A DNA stretch of 64,000 bases from contig CAXXSG010000004.1 of NCBI GenBank assembly GCA_963665915.2, forward strand, positions 124,001 to 188,000, written 5' to 3'. The notes beneath the pieces are model-generated. The model was not told where the DNA came from. It saw nothing but the letters and a program-made list of their open reading frames with translations, and made no database searches. Positions 47,254-56,075 of the stretch are shown in pieces. Positions within the stretch are counted from its first letter, which is position 1. Every line of letters begins with the position of its first letter. The translations under genes and the position numbers were made by a program. Source of the DNA: JAFGRU01 sp963665915. Lineage in GTDB: Bacteria > Desulfobacterota > Desulfuromonadia > Desulfuromonadales > JAAYDE01.

Positions 47254-48498
47254 TCAATCCCCGGCTTCCTCTGCCCGCAGAATGGCCGTGTAAAAGATAT
47301 GTCCGTCCGACTCCGCCATGGACAGGGAGACATCCAGGACAACCGAGGTACCGTCCCGTCGCTTGCCGACAATCCGGTGGAGACGAGACAAGGCTTTATC
47401 GGCTTTCTCACGCAGATACGCCTCCAGACCTTTTTCATGGATTTCCGTGTTCTCTTCATGGATGAGACAATCCACGGGAAAACCGATGACATCCTTCTTC
47501 CGATAGCCAAAGATCTTTTCCGCCCGGCTGTTGAAGAGGATGATCTGACCGTTGCTCAAGAAAGAGATGATGGCATCTCTAGCCGTTTCCGTCAAAATCC
47601 GGAATCTTTTTTCCGATTCTTCCAGATGTTCTGTTTTTTCCTGCAGATGATCCACCATAGAATTGAAGGTTTCAATCAGGCGGCCGATCTCATCCTTTTT
47701 GCGGGTGGTCAGTTTATTTTCGAACCTTCCAGTACGGATGATCCCATTCATGGCCGCGACCAGCCGCTGAAGGGGAAGAATAATCGCCCGGCGCCCCAGA
47801 AGACAGAGGCAGAGGACCAGGGCCAGAAAAACCATGGATCTCTGCAACACATCCCGGCGCAGGTTGCGGTAAAGGACCGTTTTCAGGTTTTCCATGGGAA
47901 TGATGATCGAGGCGGCTCCGATAACTTCCCCGAGCTGGTAGTGGTAAGCCTGGTCTTTTTCAATGGGGTAGCGGGCGCGGACGAAATCCGGCGTGTTTTC
48001 AGGCTCGCTGTGGCACTGAAGACAACTCTTTTTAACGGCAAAAGGACGCAGATAACGGAATACAGGCCTGCCATCAAGAGTCGCGGATGTATACACCTCC
48101 TGGAGAGAACTGTCTTTATAAAATTCCTGGAGAGTTGATTTTTCAAAGGCATCAGGGGCGTTGTCCGGATTTCGATAGCGCTCAGAGACCTGTTTCAGCC
48201 CGTAACCAAAGTCTCCGGCAACCTGCTCTCCAATCCGCCCCGACGCCACCACCGGTATCAGGCCGAAGCGTTTTTCCGACAATTCAACATTCCCTGCCAT
48301 ATACTGGTCTGAAAGGTATTCCCGAGTGCGGATGGCCTCGACAGTCAGAATGCGCGCCTTATCCACGGCAGCTCGAACCATTTTTTCGCTCTCCTGCCGG
48401 TAATCAAGATAACTAGCCAGAGCAAAGAAGGAAAAAAGCACCAGGGCGATGACCAAGGTCATCTTGGACAGCAGGCTTAATTTTTTGAGAAATTCCAT
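47254..48498 (-). CDS. Haem-binding (CxxCH) HAMP-PAS sensor lacking an output domain
   Basis: A 414-residue membrane sensor. Two membrane helices (about 12-30 and 221-236) enclose a periplasmic DUF3365/Tll0287-like domain with a c-type haem motif CLQCH (159-163). A HAMP region (about 237-290) and one PAS domain (about 297-412: RFRILTETARDAIISF) follow. The protein ends at the PAS; no histidine kinase, GGDEF or methyl-accepting domain is present. It may signal through a partner or be cut short. It is 33 bp ahead of the methionine-synthesis gene on the same strand. c-type haem sensors are frequent in Desulfuromonadales. Confidence 0.85.
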   Translation of the reverse strand: MEFLKKLSLLSKMTLVIALVLFSFFALASYLDYRQESEKMVRAAVDKARILTVEAIRTREYLSDQYMAGNVELSEKRFGLIPVVASGRIGEQVAGDFGYGLKQVSERYRNPDNAPDAFEKSTLQEFYKDSSLQEVYTSATLDGRPVFRYLRPFAVKKSCLQCHSEPENTPDFVRARYPIEKDQAYHYQLGEVIGAASIIIPMENLKTVLYRNLRRDVLQRSMVFLALVLCLCLLGRRAIILPLQRLVAAMNGIIRTGRFENKLTTRKKDEIGRLIETFNSMVDHLQEKTEHLEESEKRFRILTETARDAIISFLSNGQIILFNSRAEKIFGYRKKDVIGFPVDCLIHEENTEIHEKGLEAYLREKADKALSRLHRIVGKRRDGTSVVLDVSLSMAESDGHIFYTAILRAEEAGD

Positions 48499-48578
48499 GA
48501 CGCTGCTTTCCAGGTGAGATTAAAAAACAAATTAATTTTACAGGTATTTCGAAGACTCGCAAGGTTGAATTACGCTTC

Positions 48579-48609
48579 GACGTGCTGCAAGTACGGCAGA
48601 GGGCACGTC
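48579..48609. other. Hairpin in intergenic region
   Basis: GACGTGC and GCACGTC form a perfect 7-bp outer stem with a TGC/GCA inner pair. It lies between the Nudix gene stop and the sensor start (minus strand), without a T-run. Its role is unknown. Confidence 0.3.
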
Positions 48610-48675
48610 ACTGCGCTTGGCGCGATCTGATGTGAAATTACCGGTTTCGCGACAAAGGCTCATGAGTAAAGCGGA

Positions 48676-49251
48676 CTAACCCCCGTTTTGTCCCGACATT
48701 CGGTCCAGGAACTGGCGCAGGATACCGCCGGTCAAACCCCAGATTACCAGGGAACCGAGGGTAAAGAAACAGACTTTGCGGGACCGCCCTTCCCTTACCC
48801 AGTCCTCGCGGCGAAAAACATCCGGATTGCTCAACTCCCGCAACGAAATTTCAAGAATCTCGGCGACCTCGGAACCATTGACACAAAAAGGGTAAGGATA
48901 GTCAAAGGTCCCGACATAAGGAGTGACGTGAAAACCGTAAGGGGTCTGGAAATCATCGAGCCGCCCGAGAATGCGCACATCCTCCGGATGCAAACCGATT
49001 TCTTCCTCCGCTTCGCGCAGAGCCGTGGCATACAGGTCGGCGTCACAGGGCTCTTTTTCCCCGCCGGGAAACGATATCTCCCCGCGATGATGGTTGAGAT
49101 TTTCCGTGCGGCGGGTGAAGAGCACATAATCTTCGCCGTTTTTCCTGTAGACAGGGACCAGCACAGCTGCCGGACTGCGCCCGTCAGCCGGCAGGTACTG
49201 CACCGGATAGTTAGCCAGCATCTCCTCTACCTGAGCAGGGTCGAATTTCAT
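48676..49251 (-). CDS. Nudix hydrolase, CoA pyrophosphatase type
   Basis: A 191-residue Nudix protein. The Nudix box is GGEKEPCDADLYATALREAE followed by EEIGL. The preceding NHHRGEISFPGG is the UPF0035 motif that marks CoA/acetyl-CoA diphosphatases (NudL/YeaB group). It would cleave CoA to 3',5'-ADP and phosphopantetheine. ATG at 49251 is used; two TTG codons just upstream lie closer to the AGGAAAGG Shine-Dalgarno and may be the true start. It follows the rsmB gene by 60 bp. Confidence 0.88.
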   Translation of the reverse strand: MKFDPAQVEEMLANYPVQYLPADGRSPAAVLVPVYRKNGEDYVLFTRRTENLNHHRGEISFPGGEKEPCDADLYATALREAEEEIGLHPEDVRILGRLDDFQTPYGFHVTPYVGTFDYPYPFCVNGSEVAEILEISLRELSNPDVFRREDWVREGRSRKVCFFTLGSLVIWGLTGGILRQFLDRMSGQNGG

Positions 49252-49316
49252 CAACAATTGTTGCCTTTCCTATAACCTGAGCCCTATCCTAACCACCTAA
49301 TTTTTCTCAGCTAATT

Positions 49317-50699
49317 TCAAGTTGGAACGGTCCGATGTTTAAGTCTCTGAAACCTCACCGCAAAAAAAGCATCCATTTTCCCATGCCGGTGCGGCCAGGT
49401 CCGAAAATTTCCCGAATTATCGAAAAGCGTCTCCCATGCGGGTGAAAAGAGGGGACGTAGGTCCATCTGCACAAAATCGGGGTGGCGGCTCAGAAATTGA
49501 TCCATAACCCCGCTGGTTTCCTCCGGAGTAAACGTGCAAACGGAATAGAGAAGAACGCCGCCTTCCCGGACCAGGGGCGCCACATTTTCAAGAATTGTGC
49601 TCTGAATCACTGCCATTTCCGCAAGGTCGGACGGTTTTCGACGCCAACGAACCTCCGGATTGCGCCGCATCACTCCCAGGCCGCTGCAAGGAGCATCCAC
49701 TAAAACGCGATCAAAGCTTCCCGCATTCAAAAAGGCCGGTCGCTGCAAAAGGTCACAGGCCCGGGTTTCAATGCCACGGCATCCCAGTCTCGCGGCCCCT
49801 TCCCGGACCAGCCGCAAACGTTTTTCATGAAGATCGAGAGCCAGAATTTTCGCTTCATTACCTGCCAGAGCGGCCAGGTGCGTGGTTTTCCCTCCCGGTG
49901 CGGCACAAACATCGAGAATTCTCTCCCCTTTCTGTGGAGCCAGAAGATGAGAAATCAACATGCTGGCTTCATCCTGCACCATGAAAAGACCATCCTTTAT
50001 CCCGCCGGCAAGCGAATCCATCCCCACATTTCCAAAAACCGCCAAACCCTCCGGCGCAAAAGAGGTCACCTCGACCTCATCCCCATCGGAAGCCAGTACA
50101 TCCATCAGCGTCCGACGCTCATTCTTGATAAAATTGACCCGCAGGGTAAAAGGGGCCTGCACCAACAGCGCTTCAGCCAGCGCCAGAGCTTCGGCGTCGC
50201 CCAACTGAACCTGCAAAGCTTCAGCGAGCCACGGCGGCAAGGAATAGCTGTGAATCAGGCTTTCATGGGGTTGTTTTTGAGGATCTGGCCAGGCCAGGGT
50301 TTCTTTCCCCCGAATCAGGGCCCTCAGGACGCCGTTGATAAAACCGCTGGCTCGGGACAGCTTGAGTTCATGGGCCATTTCTACGGTTTCATGGACCGCT
50401 GCCCGATCCGGGATACGGTCGAGGTGGAGAAGCTGATAGGCACCGATACGAAGAATCTGCAGAACCGAGGCTTCAATCTTCTCAAGGGGCTGTTTGCAGA
50501 AAGCGGAAAGAGCAAAATCAAGACGACCCCGGCAGCGAAGAACACCATAAACCAGTTCCGTCGCAAGCCCCCGGTCCCTGCGGTCCATGTCCGGCCGACG
50601 AGAGAGGGTTGCATCCAGGGCGAGATCGGAAAAGGCACCCTCTTCAACCCGGGTAAGGACTTCAAAAGCAAGCAGTCGGGGATCGTTATTCTGTTTCAA
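49317..50699 (-). CDS. rsmB: 16S rRNA m5C967 methyltransferase RsmB
   Basis: A 460-residue enzyme: an N-terminal NusB-like RNA-binding domain (about 1-150, LATELVYGVLRCRGRLD) and a C-terminal SAM-dependent RNA m5C methyltransferase (CAAPGGKTTHLAAL, DAPCSGLGVMRRNPEVRW with one catalytic Cys, LLYSVCTFTPEE with the other). The start is TTG at 50699, with only a weak GAGA upstream; no better start was seen. The htpX terminator lies just ahead, so it probably has its own promoter or depends on read-through. Confidence 0.93.
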   Translation of the reverse strand: MKQNNDPRLLAFEVLTRVEEGAFSDLALDATLSRRPDMDRRDRGLATELVYGVLRCRGRLDFALSAFCKQPLEKIEASVLQILRIGAYQLLHLDRIPDRAAVHETVEMAHELKLSRASGFINGVLRALIRGKETLAWPDPQKQPHESLIHSYSLPPWLAEALQVQLGDAEALALAEALLVQAPFTLRVNFIKNERRTLMDVLASDGDEVEVTSFAPEGLAVFGNVGMDSLAGGIKDGLFMVQDEASMLISHLLAPQKGERILDVCAAPGGKTTHLAALAGNEAKILALDLHEKRLRLVREGAARLGCRGIETRACDLLQRPAFLNAGSFDRVLVDAPCSGLGVMRRNPEVRWRRKPSDLAEMAVIQSTILENVAPLVREGGVLLYSVCTFTPEETSGVMDQFLSRHPDFVQMDLRPLFSPAWETLFDNSGNFRTWPHRHGKMDAFFAVRFQRLKHRTVPT

Positions 50700-50718
50700 A
50701 CCGGGTCTCGAATCAGGT

Positions 50719-50754
50719 CAAATAAAAACAGGGGCACTTCCAGGAAGGCCCCTG
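50719..50754 (-). terminator. Terminator of htpX
   Basis: CAGGGGC-A-CTTCC pairs with GGAAG-GCCCCTG around a single A (50729-50754); the A-rich left flank is a U-run on the minus strand. It is between htpX and rsmB. Confidence 0.8.
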
Positions 50755-50780
50755 CAGTCAGTACTCCACGGACACACAAA

Positions 50781-51617
50781 TCAGACGATTGTCATGCTCT
50801 GCAACCGCCGAATTCTCTCCTCCGCAGGCGGGTGGGTTGAAAAAAGGGCGGTGACCCCTTTTCCGCTCAGCGGGTTGACAATGAACATGTGTGCTGTCGC
50901 CTCATTAGCTTTCGGCATCGGAGAGCGACGATTGGCCATTTCAAGCTTGCCCAGCGCATCGGCCAGGTAGTGCGGGTTGCCGCACAGCTTGGCCCCGCCT
51001 TTATCGGCTTCATACTCCCGCGAACGGGATACCGCCGACCGCACCAGCATCGCCGCCATGGGGGCCAAAATCGCCATGGCAATAAGGGCCACCGGGTTGC
51101 TCCCCTCGTCGTCATCCCCGCCGATACCGAAGATAGCTGCCCACTGGGCCATATGCGCCAGATAGGTGACAGCCCCGGCGATCGTCGCTGCAACCGATCC
51201 GATGAGAATATCGCGGTTTTTTACATGGCTCAGTTCGTGGGCCATGACCCCCTTCAGTTCCTCGCGGGTCAGGATCTGGAGGATCCCCTCCGTCGCCGCC
51301 ACCACCGCATGCTGAGGATTGCGGCCGGTGGCAAAAGCGTTGGGCGTTGCCTGGGGAATGATATAAACCTTGGGCATCGTCAAATTGTTCTGCTGGATCA
51401 ATTCCCGCACCACGTCGTAGAGGACACCGCTGGTAACCTCACGGCCGCGATACATCTTGATGACGATCTTGTCGGAAAACCAGTAAGAACCCAGGTTCAT
51501 GACACCGGCCAGGATGAGCGCAATCAGAGCTCCGCTCTGCCCGCCGAAAATTCCTCCCGCCATGACCAGAACAACGGTCAACAGAGTCATCAGCATTGCT
51601 GTTTTAATTGTATTCAT
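50781..51617 (-). CDS. htpX: Zinc metalloprotease HtpX
   Basis: A 278-residue M48 membrane protease for quality control of inner-membrane proteins. Zinc site VMAHELSHVKNRD (HExxH near residue 128) and a Glu-containing SREYEADKGGAKL further on. Two N-terminal helices (about 8-50) and two central ones (about 145-215). AGAGG lies 8 nt before the ATG. It follows the DUF116 gene by 120 bp on the same strand. Confidence 0.95.
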   Translation of the reverse strand: MNTIKTAMLMTLLTVVLVMAGGIFGGQSGALIALILAGVMNLGSYWFSDKIVIKMYRGREVTSGVLYDVVRELIQQNNLTMPKVYIIPQATPNAFATGRNPQHAVVAATEGILQILTREELKGVMAHELSHVKNRDILIGSVAATIAGAVTYLAHMAQWAAIFGIGGDDDEGSNPVALIAMAILAPMAAMLVRSAVSRSREYEADKGGAKLCGNPHYLADALGKLEMANRRSPMPKANEATAHMFIVNPLSGKGVTALFSTHPPAEERIRRLQSMTIV

Positions 51618-51737
51618 TTTTTCAAACCTCTTGTTTTTTATTGTTTTCCAAAAACGCGTTCTGCCGGTTGCTGTTAAAGAAAAAGCCCCTTATCTGACAC
51701 CACCAAATTAATCATTTTCTTTTCAGGAATCAAGATC

Positions 51738-52517
51738 TCAAGCACGGATATGTTCTTCCAGCAGCTCCTTGACCGCCTCCACCCGCACACCGGTATTGAA
51801 ACAGGGGCCATGAGGACGGTCGTTGAGAAGTCCGAGCACCGGTAGCGGCCAGGCGTCACAAATCCCGGAGATGAGATCCCGCTCGCAGGCCACGGCAATA
51901 ATCAGCTCGGGCCGCCGATCCTGAAGCACCTTGCGGGCCAGCGTTCCCCCCGTGACCACGGCCAGAGCAACCCCTTTCTCTTCATAAAGGTCGAGTAATT
52001 CCATGATATCACATTTTCCGCAACGCTGACATTTGTGCACATCCTCGGTAATTTTTACCGGGCAGTCCGCCATCTGCAGGCAGTGGGGGAGAAGAACCAG
52101 GATCCTGTCAGCCGGGACCTTCATTCCAGCCGCCTCGACCAGCTGATTGTTGAGGGAAATAAAGGAATGCTGCAACCGCTCCGTATTCAGGTGCAGGAGG
52201 CGCCCGGTGCCCAGAATGGCTGGAAAAAAATATTTAATTACGACCTTGCGAATCGTGTCGGATAAAAACAGGTCCCGACCGGTAAGCAGGGTCAATAAAA
52301 GAAGCCCCGCTCCTAAAACGAGCAAAAGAGCTCCAGCGCCGATCAGGATTCCGGCCACCCAGGGGAGCGCCGGATGAATGTTTACCAGGCCGACACTCGG
52401 CAGATACCAGAGAAGAAAGGCAAGCAAGGGGATGAGAATCAGAAAAGTCGCGAGCAGGCCGAGGAGAAAACTGTCCCTTTGCCCTGTTGCAGTTCCTGCC
52501 GTAGGTCCTTTTGTCAC
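51738..52517 (-). CDS. DUF116 family membrane protein
   Basis: A 259-residue protein with two membrane helices near the N-terminus (about 17-37 and 53-80) and a cytoplasmic DUF116 domain. The domain has conserved Cys: LLPHCLQMADCPVK, VHKCQRCGKCDIM and VACERDLISGI, which may bind a metal centre. It ends GPCFNTGVRVE. Function is unknown. The start is GTG at 52517, 4 nt after the fmt stop, with GGAG at the right distance; a TTG at 52541 would overlap fmt. The link to def-fmt is a recurring gene order in this group. Confidence 0.88.
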   Translation of the reverse strand: MTKGPTAGTATGQRDSFLLGLLATFLILIPLLAFLLWYLPSVGLVNIHPALPWVAGILIGAGALLLVLGAGLLLLTLLTGRDLFLSDTIRKVVIKYFFPAILGTGRLLHLNTERLQHSFISLNNQLVEAAGMKVPADRILVLLPHCLQMADCPVKITEDVHKCQRCGKCDIMELLDLYEEKGVALAVVTGGTLARKVLQDRRPELIIAVACERDLISGICDAWPLPVLGLLNDRPHGPCFNTGVRVEAVKELLEEHIRA

Positions 52518-52521
52518 TCGA

Positions 52522-53466
52522 TCACTCCAGCGTATCGCCAACCGAAAGGGGCTGCCCTTTCAGAAAATCTGCTGCCGGAAGGCGTTTCTTTCCAGCCAGC
52601 TGCAGTTCGCGAATCAGCAGAATCCCCTCACCGCAGAATATTCTCAAGCCTTCACCACCAGCCGCTACAACCCGTCCCGGTTTTCCAGTCTCTCCCTGCT
52701 CAGGAAAAGTGCGGAAAATCTTCAAAAGTTGCCCATTCAAACGGCAAAAAGCGCCGGGCCAGGGGTCGAGCCCCCGCACTTGGTTGTGCAGGTTGACAGC
52801 CGACCGGGTCCAGTCGATCAGGCCATCCTCTTTCTTGAGCATGGGAGCATAGGAACTCAGGGAATCGTCCTGCGCAACCGGCTCAAGCTCATCCCGGCAG
52901 AGACATTCAATCGTTTCGGCAATAACCTCACCGCCCATCACGGCCAGACGCTCATGCAGTTCTCCGGCGGTCTCCTCGAAACTGATGGGGACCGTCCTTT
53001 TAACCAGCATGTCGCCGGTATCAAGCCCCGCATCCATATACATGGTTGTGATGCCCGTCTCTTCTTCCCCCTCCATGATCGCCTTGTTGATGGGAGCCGC
53101 CCCGCGATAAAGAGGAAGCAGCGAGGCATGAACATTGATGCAGCCGAAACGGGGAATATCAAGGACGCTTTGAGGGAGTATCTGTCCGTATGCAACCACC
53201 ACGATCAGATCCGGCGCCAGGCTCTTGATCTCCTCCACCGTTGCCGGCTCCCGCAGCCTGCCGGGTTGAAAGACCGGAATTTTCAACTCCTGAGCCAGGC
53301 ATTTAACCGGAGGTGGAGTCACCGATTTCCCCCTCCCCTTGGGCCGATCGGGTTGGGTGAAGGCGGCAATAACTGGAATCCCCAGTCCAATCAGGGATTT
53401 GAAGGTGGGAAGGGCAAAATCGGGGGTCCCCATGAAAACAGTGCGGAGATCCGCCGGTTGAATCAC
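52522..53466 (-). CDS. fmt: Methionyl-tRNA formyltransferase
   Basis: A 314-residue enzyme that formylates initiator Met-tRNA using 10-formyl-THF. FMGTPDFALPTFKSL opens it, and the active-site region is INVHASLLPLYRGAAPINKA, followed by GITTMYMDAGLDTGDML. The C-terminal tRNA-binding domain is complete. GTG start overlapping the def stop by 4 nt (GTGA), with AGGAG upstream, so translation is coupled to the deformylase that later removes the formyl group. Confidence 0.96.
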   Translation of the reverse strand: MIQPADLRTVFMGTPDFALPTFKSLIGLGIPVIAAFTQPDRPKGRGKSVTPPPVKCLAQELKIPVFQPGRLREPATVEEIKSLAPDLIVVVAYGQILPQSVLDIPRFGCINVHASLLPLYRGAAPINKAIMEGEEETGITTMYMDAGLDTGDMLVKRTVPISFEETAGELHERLAVMGGEVIAETIECLCRDELEPVAQDDSLSSYAPMLKKEDGLIDWTRSAVNLHNQVRGLDPWPGAFCRLNGQLLKIFRTFPEQGETGKPGRVVAAGGEGLRIFCGEGILLIRELQLAGKKRLPAADFLKGQPLSVGDTLE

Positions 53467-53981
53467 ATCTTCTCCTGCTCGTGTGCCATGATCTTCTGAT
53501 ACTTTTTGCGGAACATGGACTTTTTCAGGGAAGAGAGATGGTCGACAAACAAAATCCCGTCAAGGTGATCGATCTCATGCTGAAAAGCAATAGCCAGAAG
53601 CCCGGCCGCATCGAGGATCACCTCGTTCCCTTCCATGTCCAGATACTTCACCTTGATTCGGGCACTGCGCTGAACGCGGGCATAATATTCGGGCACCGAC
53701 AGGCACCCTTCCTCTTCATAGGCTTCGCCGTCGCGAAGAGTGATCTCCGGATTGACCGCTTTGATGAGGCGGCGCGGCCCATCCTTAGGAGAGACATCGA
53801 TAACGACCAGGCGGCGGGTCTCACCCACTTGGGGCGCAGCCAGCCCAACTCCGGGGGCGGCGTACATGGTTTCAGCCATGTCCCGGCTCAAATTGATCAG
53901 GCTCTGATCGATTTCCTTCTCCGGAAGGGCCTTTTCCCGGAGAACCGGGTCGGGGTGTGTTCTTATCGGTAAAATAGCCAT
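53463..53981 (-). CDS. def: Peptide deformylase
   Basis: A 172-residue metallohydrolase that removes the N-formyl group from new proteins. All three motifs are intact: GVGLAAPQVG (about 42-51), EEGCLSVP (about 88-95) and QHEIDHLDG (about 132-140), with Cys and the two His as metal ligands. AGGAAAAC precedes the ATG. First gene of def-fmt-DUF116. Confidence 0.97.
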   Translation of the reverse strand: MAILPIRTHPDPVLREKALPEKEIDQSLINLSRDMAETMYAAPGVGLAAPQVGETRRLVVIDVSPKDGPRRLIKAVNPEITLRDGEAYEEEGCLSVPEYYARVQRSARIKVKYLDMEGNEVILDAAGLLAIAFQHEIDHLDGILFVDHLSSLKKSMFRKKYQKIMAHEQEKM

Positions 53982-54282
53982 GCTGTTTTCCTGTATCCAG
54001 TAATATAAAACCTGAGCAGCTTTTTTAAAAAATTTTCCCTTTTTTATTGATGATAAGGGCTCCCATAAGATTCTGTCAACGGAATATTCCCGTGGGAAAA
54101 GAGCTTCGGCTGTATGATTCCAACGTTAAAAAGATGGAATTTCAGGCAGGTAAAAACAAAAGGGATACAAGCAGCCCCGGATTAGTGCTCTGAACCCCAT
54201 TAATAATTATGTTGCTCTTGCCCCGACTGCGGCAACCCCGATTTTATTCCACGGCAAATGCTTTTGTGCGACACATCTCAGA
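53982..54282. other. Intergenic region, nothing definite
   Basis: About 300 bp between the FAD oxidoreductase stop and def start (both minus). It should hold the def promoter. No terminator with a clear T-run and no small frame with expression signals were seen. Confidence 0.35.
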
Positions 54283-55500
54283 TCAAGGGAAAATAATGTC
54301 AACAACTTTTTGTGCCAGCCATGGGGCGGTCGAGTATTTTCCCGTGTCGACTGAAATGTAGGACCCCGTTCTTGTTATTCCAAAGTCAGTACGACGATGC
54401 AGTGTTGATTCCGGATCAGAGAGTGCACCTTTCCCTGCCGCGAAAACCCAACCGCCTTCAAGACGCATTTGAGCTATGCGATCCCTTATTTTAAGGGTCA
54501 TTGGCAAAAGCACCCCAAGTGTTTCAAGAATTGAATAACATACTTGCTGCTCGGATAACTCGTCCAGAGGAGAAGGTCGAGGAGGGGAAATTGCCAAGCT
54601 TTCAACCATTAATCCAGTTGGGTACCAGGACAGGTAAAAGTCTCTGTTATTGTAATTTTTCACATCGCCAAAAGGGCCGGTTGTGATGATGGCACTGGGT
54701 ATTTTGACCTCCTCAGTTGTGCGAATAAACAATGATCGCCGGAAACGATTGGACCATGTTCCCAAGGGCCTCAATCCGGCGCTGACATCTACTTCAAGCC
54801 TGCCTTCCCAGAGCGAATTTATAACGAAGTCGTACGGTCCATGGCTCCCGCTGGATGACTCTACATACCAAGCCCCGTTTATTTCAAATGCATTTTTTGG
54901 TCGTGCGGCCGTAACAACTGAACCCATATGTTGCTCAATCGATTTTTCTGCGGATAACGCATCAATAAAACGGTCCGCAACCCATGTGGTTGCAACTGAG
55001 CGCTCTGGAACACGAAAGCCGCCAATGATATCTGGTGAATCTGATATGGATCTCAGTTCAGTCGGGTTCAGTCTTTCTATAATGCAATTCGAAACGTCAA
55101 CCAGATATTGCGAAGCATTCTCATGCCCGTTTATCATATTGGCCATTTTCTGAAAATAATCTTGCATCGAATCCAGCAGAACAACAGAATCCCGATGACA
55201 CAAGTAGATATCGTCAACAGCTGTTGTCGCTGAAACAAGGGAACAGCCTATTAAATTTTCTACCAATGGCTTAAATAGGAGACCTCCGGGAAGAATACAA
55301 CCGGCAGTCCGCATCGAGGGGTCAGCATTGTATAAAAAACCCAGATGAATTTTGCCTTCATTCCATCTACTTGCTGCAGAAAACGGTTGATCAGCGGAAT
55401 CAAACAGGGCCACCGACGCACCTCGCCGGGCCAGCAAAAGAGCTGTTGAACTCCCCATAATTCCAGCTCCGAGAACAGCTATATGTTGTTTTTTCATCAT
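54283..55500 (-). CDS. FAD-dependent oxidoreductase (DAO family) of a glycan cassette
   Basis: A 405-residue flavoprotein. The N-terminal Rossmann motif is VLGAGIMGSSTALLLARRG followed by an acidic residue in ALFD. SRWNEGKIHLGFLYNADPS is a conserved segment of a DAO-like group often found in polysaccharide clusters. No signal peptide. The ATG pair at 55500 is used; the Shine-Dalgarno is weak. It lies 65 bp downstream of the FdtA-like gene in the same direction. The substrate, possibly a sugar or amino-sugar derivative, is unknown. Confidence 0.75.
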   Translation of the reverse strand: MMKKQHIAVLGAGIMGSSTALLLARRGASVALFDSADQPFSAASRWNEGKIHLGFLYNADPSMRTAGCILPGGLLFKPLVENLIGCSLVSATTAVDDIYLCHRDSVVLLDSMQDYFQKMANMINGHENASQYLVDVSNCIIERLNPTELRSISDSPDIIGGFRVPERSVATTWVADRFIDALSAEKSIEQHMGSVVTAARPKNAFEINGAWYVESSSGSHGPYDFVINSLWEGRLEVDVSAGLRPLGTWSNRFRRSLFIRTTEEVKIPSAIITTGPFGDVKNYNNRDFYLSWYPTGLMVESLAISPPRPSPLDELSEQQVCYSILETLGVLLPMTLKIRDRIAQMRLEGGWVFAAGKGALSDPESTLHRRTDFGITRTGSYISVDTGKYSTAPWLAQKVVDIIFP

Positions 55501-55565
55501 TGTGCCAGGTAACGTTTAACGGTGATGGGACCACAAGCAAGGGAGGTGTCTTTTAAATAGTTACT

Positions 55566-56075
55566 TCAAGTACAGTTCTGAATATAGGATTCAGGGTCAT
55601 AAGGTTCGCTTGCAAAAACAAGAAGGATAGATCCTTCATCCAGATATTTCTGTTGACACCAAACCCCTGGACCGAAAATAAGGCCGAATTGGTTGGGTTC
55701 CATAACAAATGATACTTCTTCACCCTGATGTCGCATCACAATGCCGATGTGACCATGCAAACAGACAAGCATTTGTTCGCCAAACTTATGAGCATGACCG
55801 CCACGAATAACGCCCGCCGGCACATCGGCAATAACGAACGACCGGTATGGTTTGAATGGCATCTGATCGAAACTGAAAGGCATTAAGGAGCCCCGCTCAT
55901 CTGTGTGCACAGAGCAATTTACCACCCTGGCAAGTCCACCGAAAAATTCGGTCCCAATTTCAGGAGGGGGTGCCACTGCATCAAAAATCAGGTTCTCTGT
56001 TCTTGACATACAATCTTCTGAGGGCACTGGGTATCTAACCTCTTTTGCTGAAAAGCTATGAAATATATGCTTCAC
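55566..56075 (-). CDS. WxcM/FdtA-like sugar ketoisomerase cupin
   Basis: A 169-residue cupin. The C-terminal 130 residues show the FdtA/WxcM signature: TDERGSLMPF, RSFVIADVPAGVIRGGHAHK and PNQFGLIFGPGVWCQQKY. The two His in GGHAHK are the cupin metal/catalytic site. FdtA converts dTDP-4-keto-6-deoxyglucose to the 3-keto isomer for 3-amino sugars. The first 35 residues are non-conserved. The GTG at 56075 overlaps the glycosyltransferase stop by 4 nt but has no Shine-Dalgarno; ATG at 56009 is an alternative. Confidence 0.8.
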   Translation of the reverse strand: MKHIFHSFSAKEVRYPVPSEDCMSRTENLIFDAVAPPPEIGTEFFGGLARVVNCSVHTDERGSLMPFSFDQMPFKPYRSFVIADVPAGVIRGGHAHKFGEQMLVCLHGHIGIVMRHQGEEVSFVMEPNQFGLIFGPGVWCQQKYLDEGSILLVFASEPYDPESYIQNCT

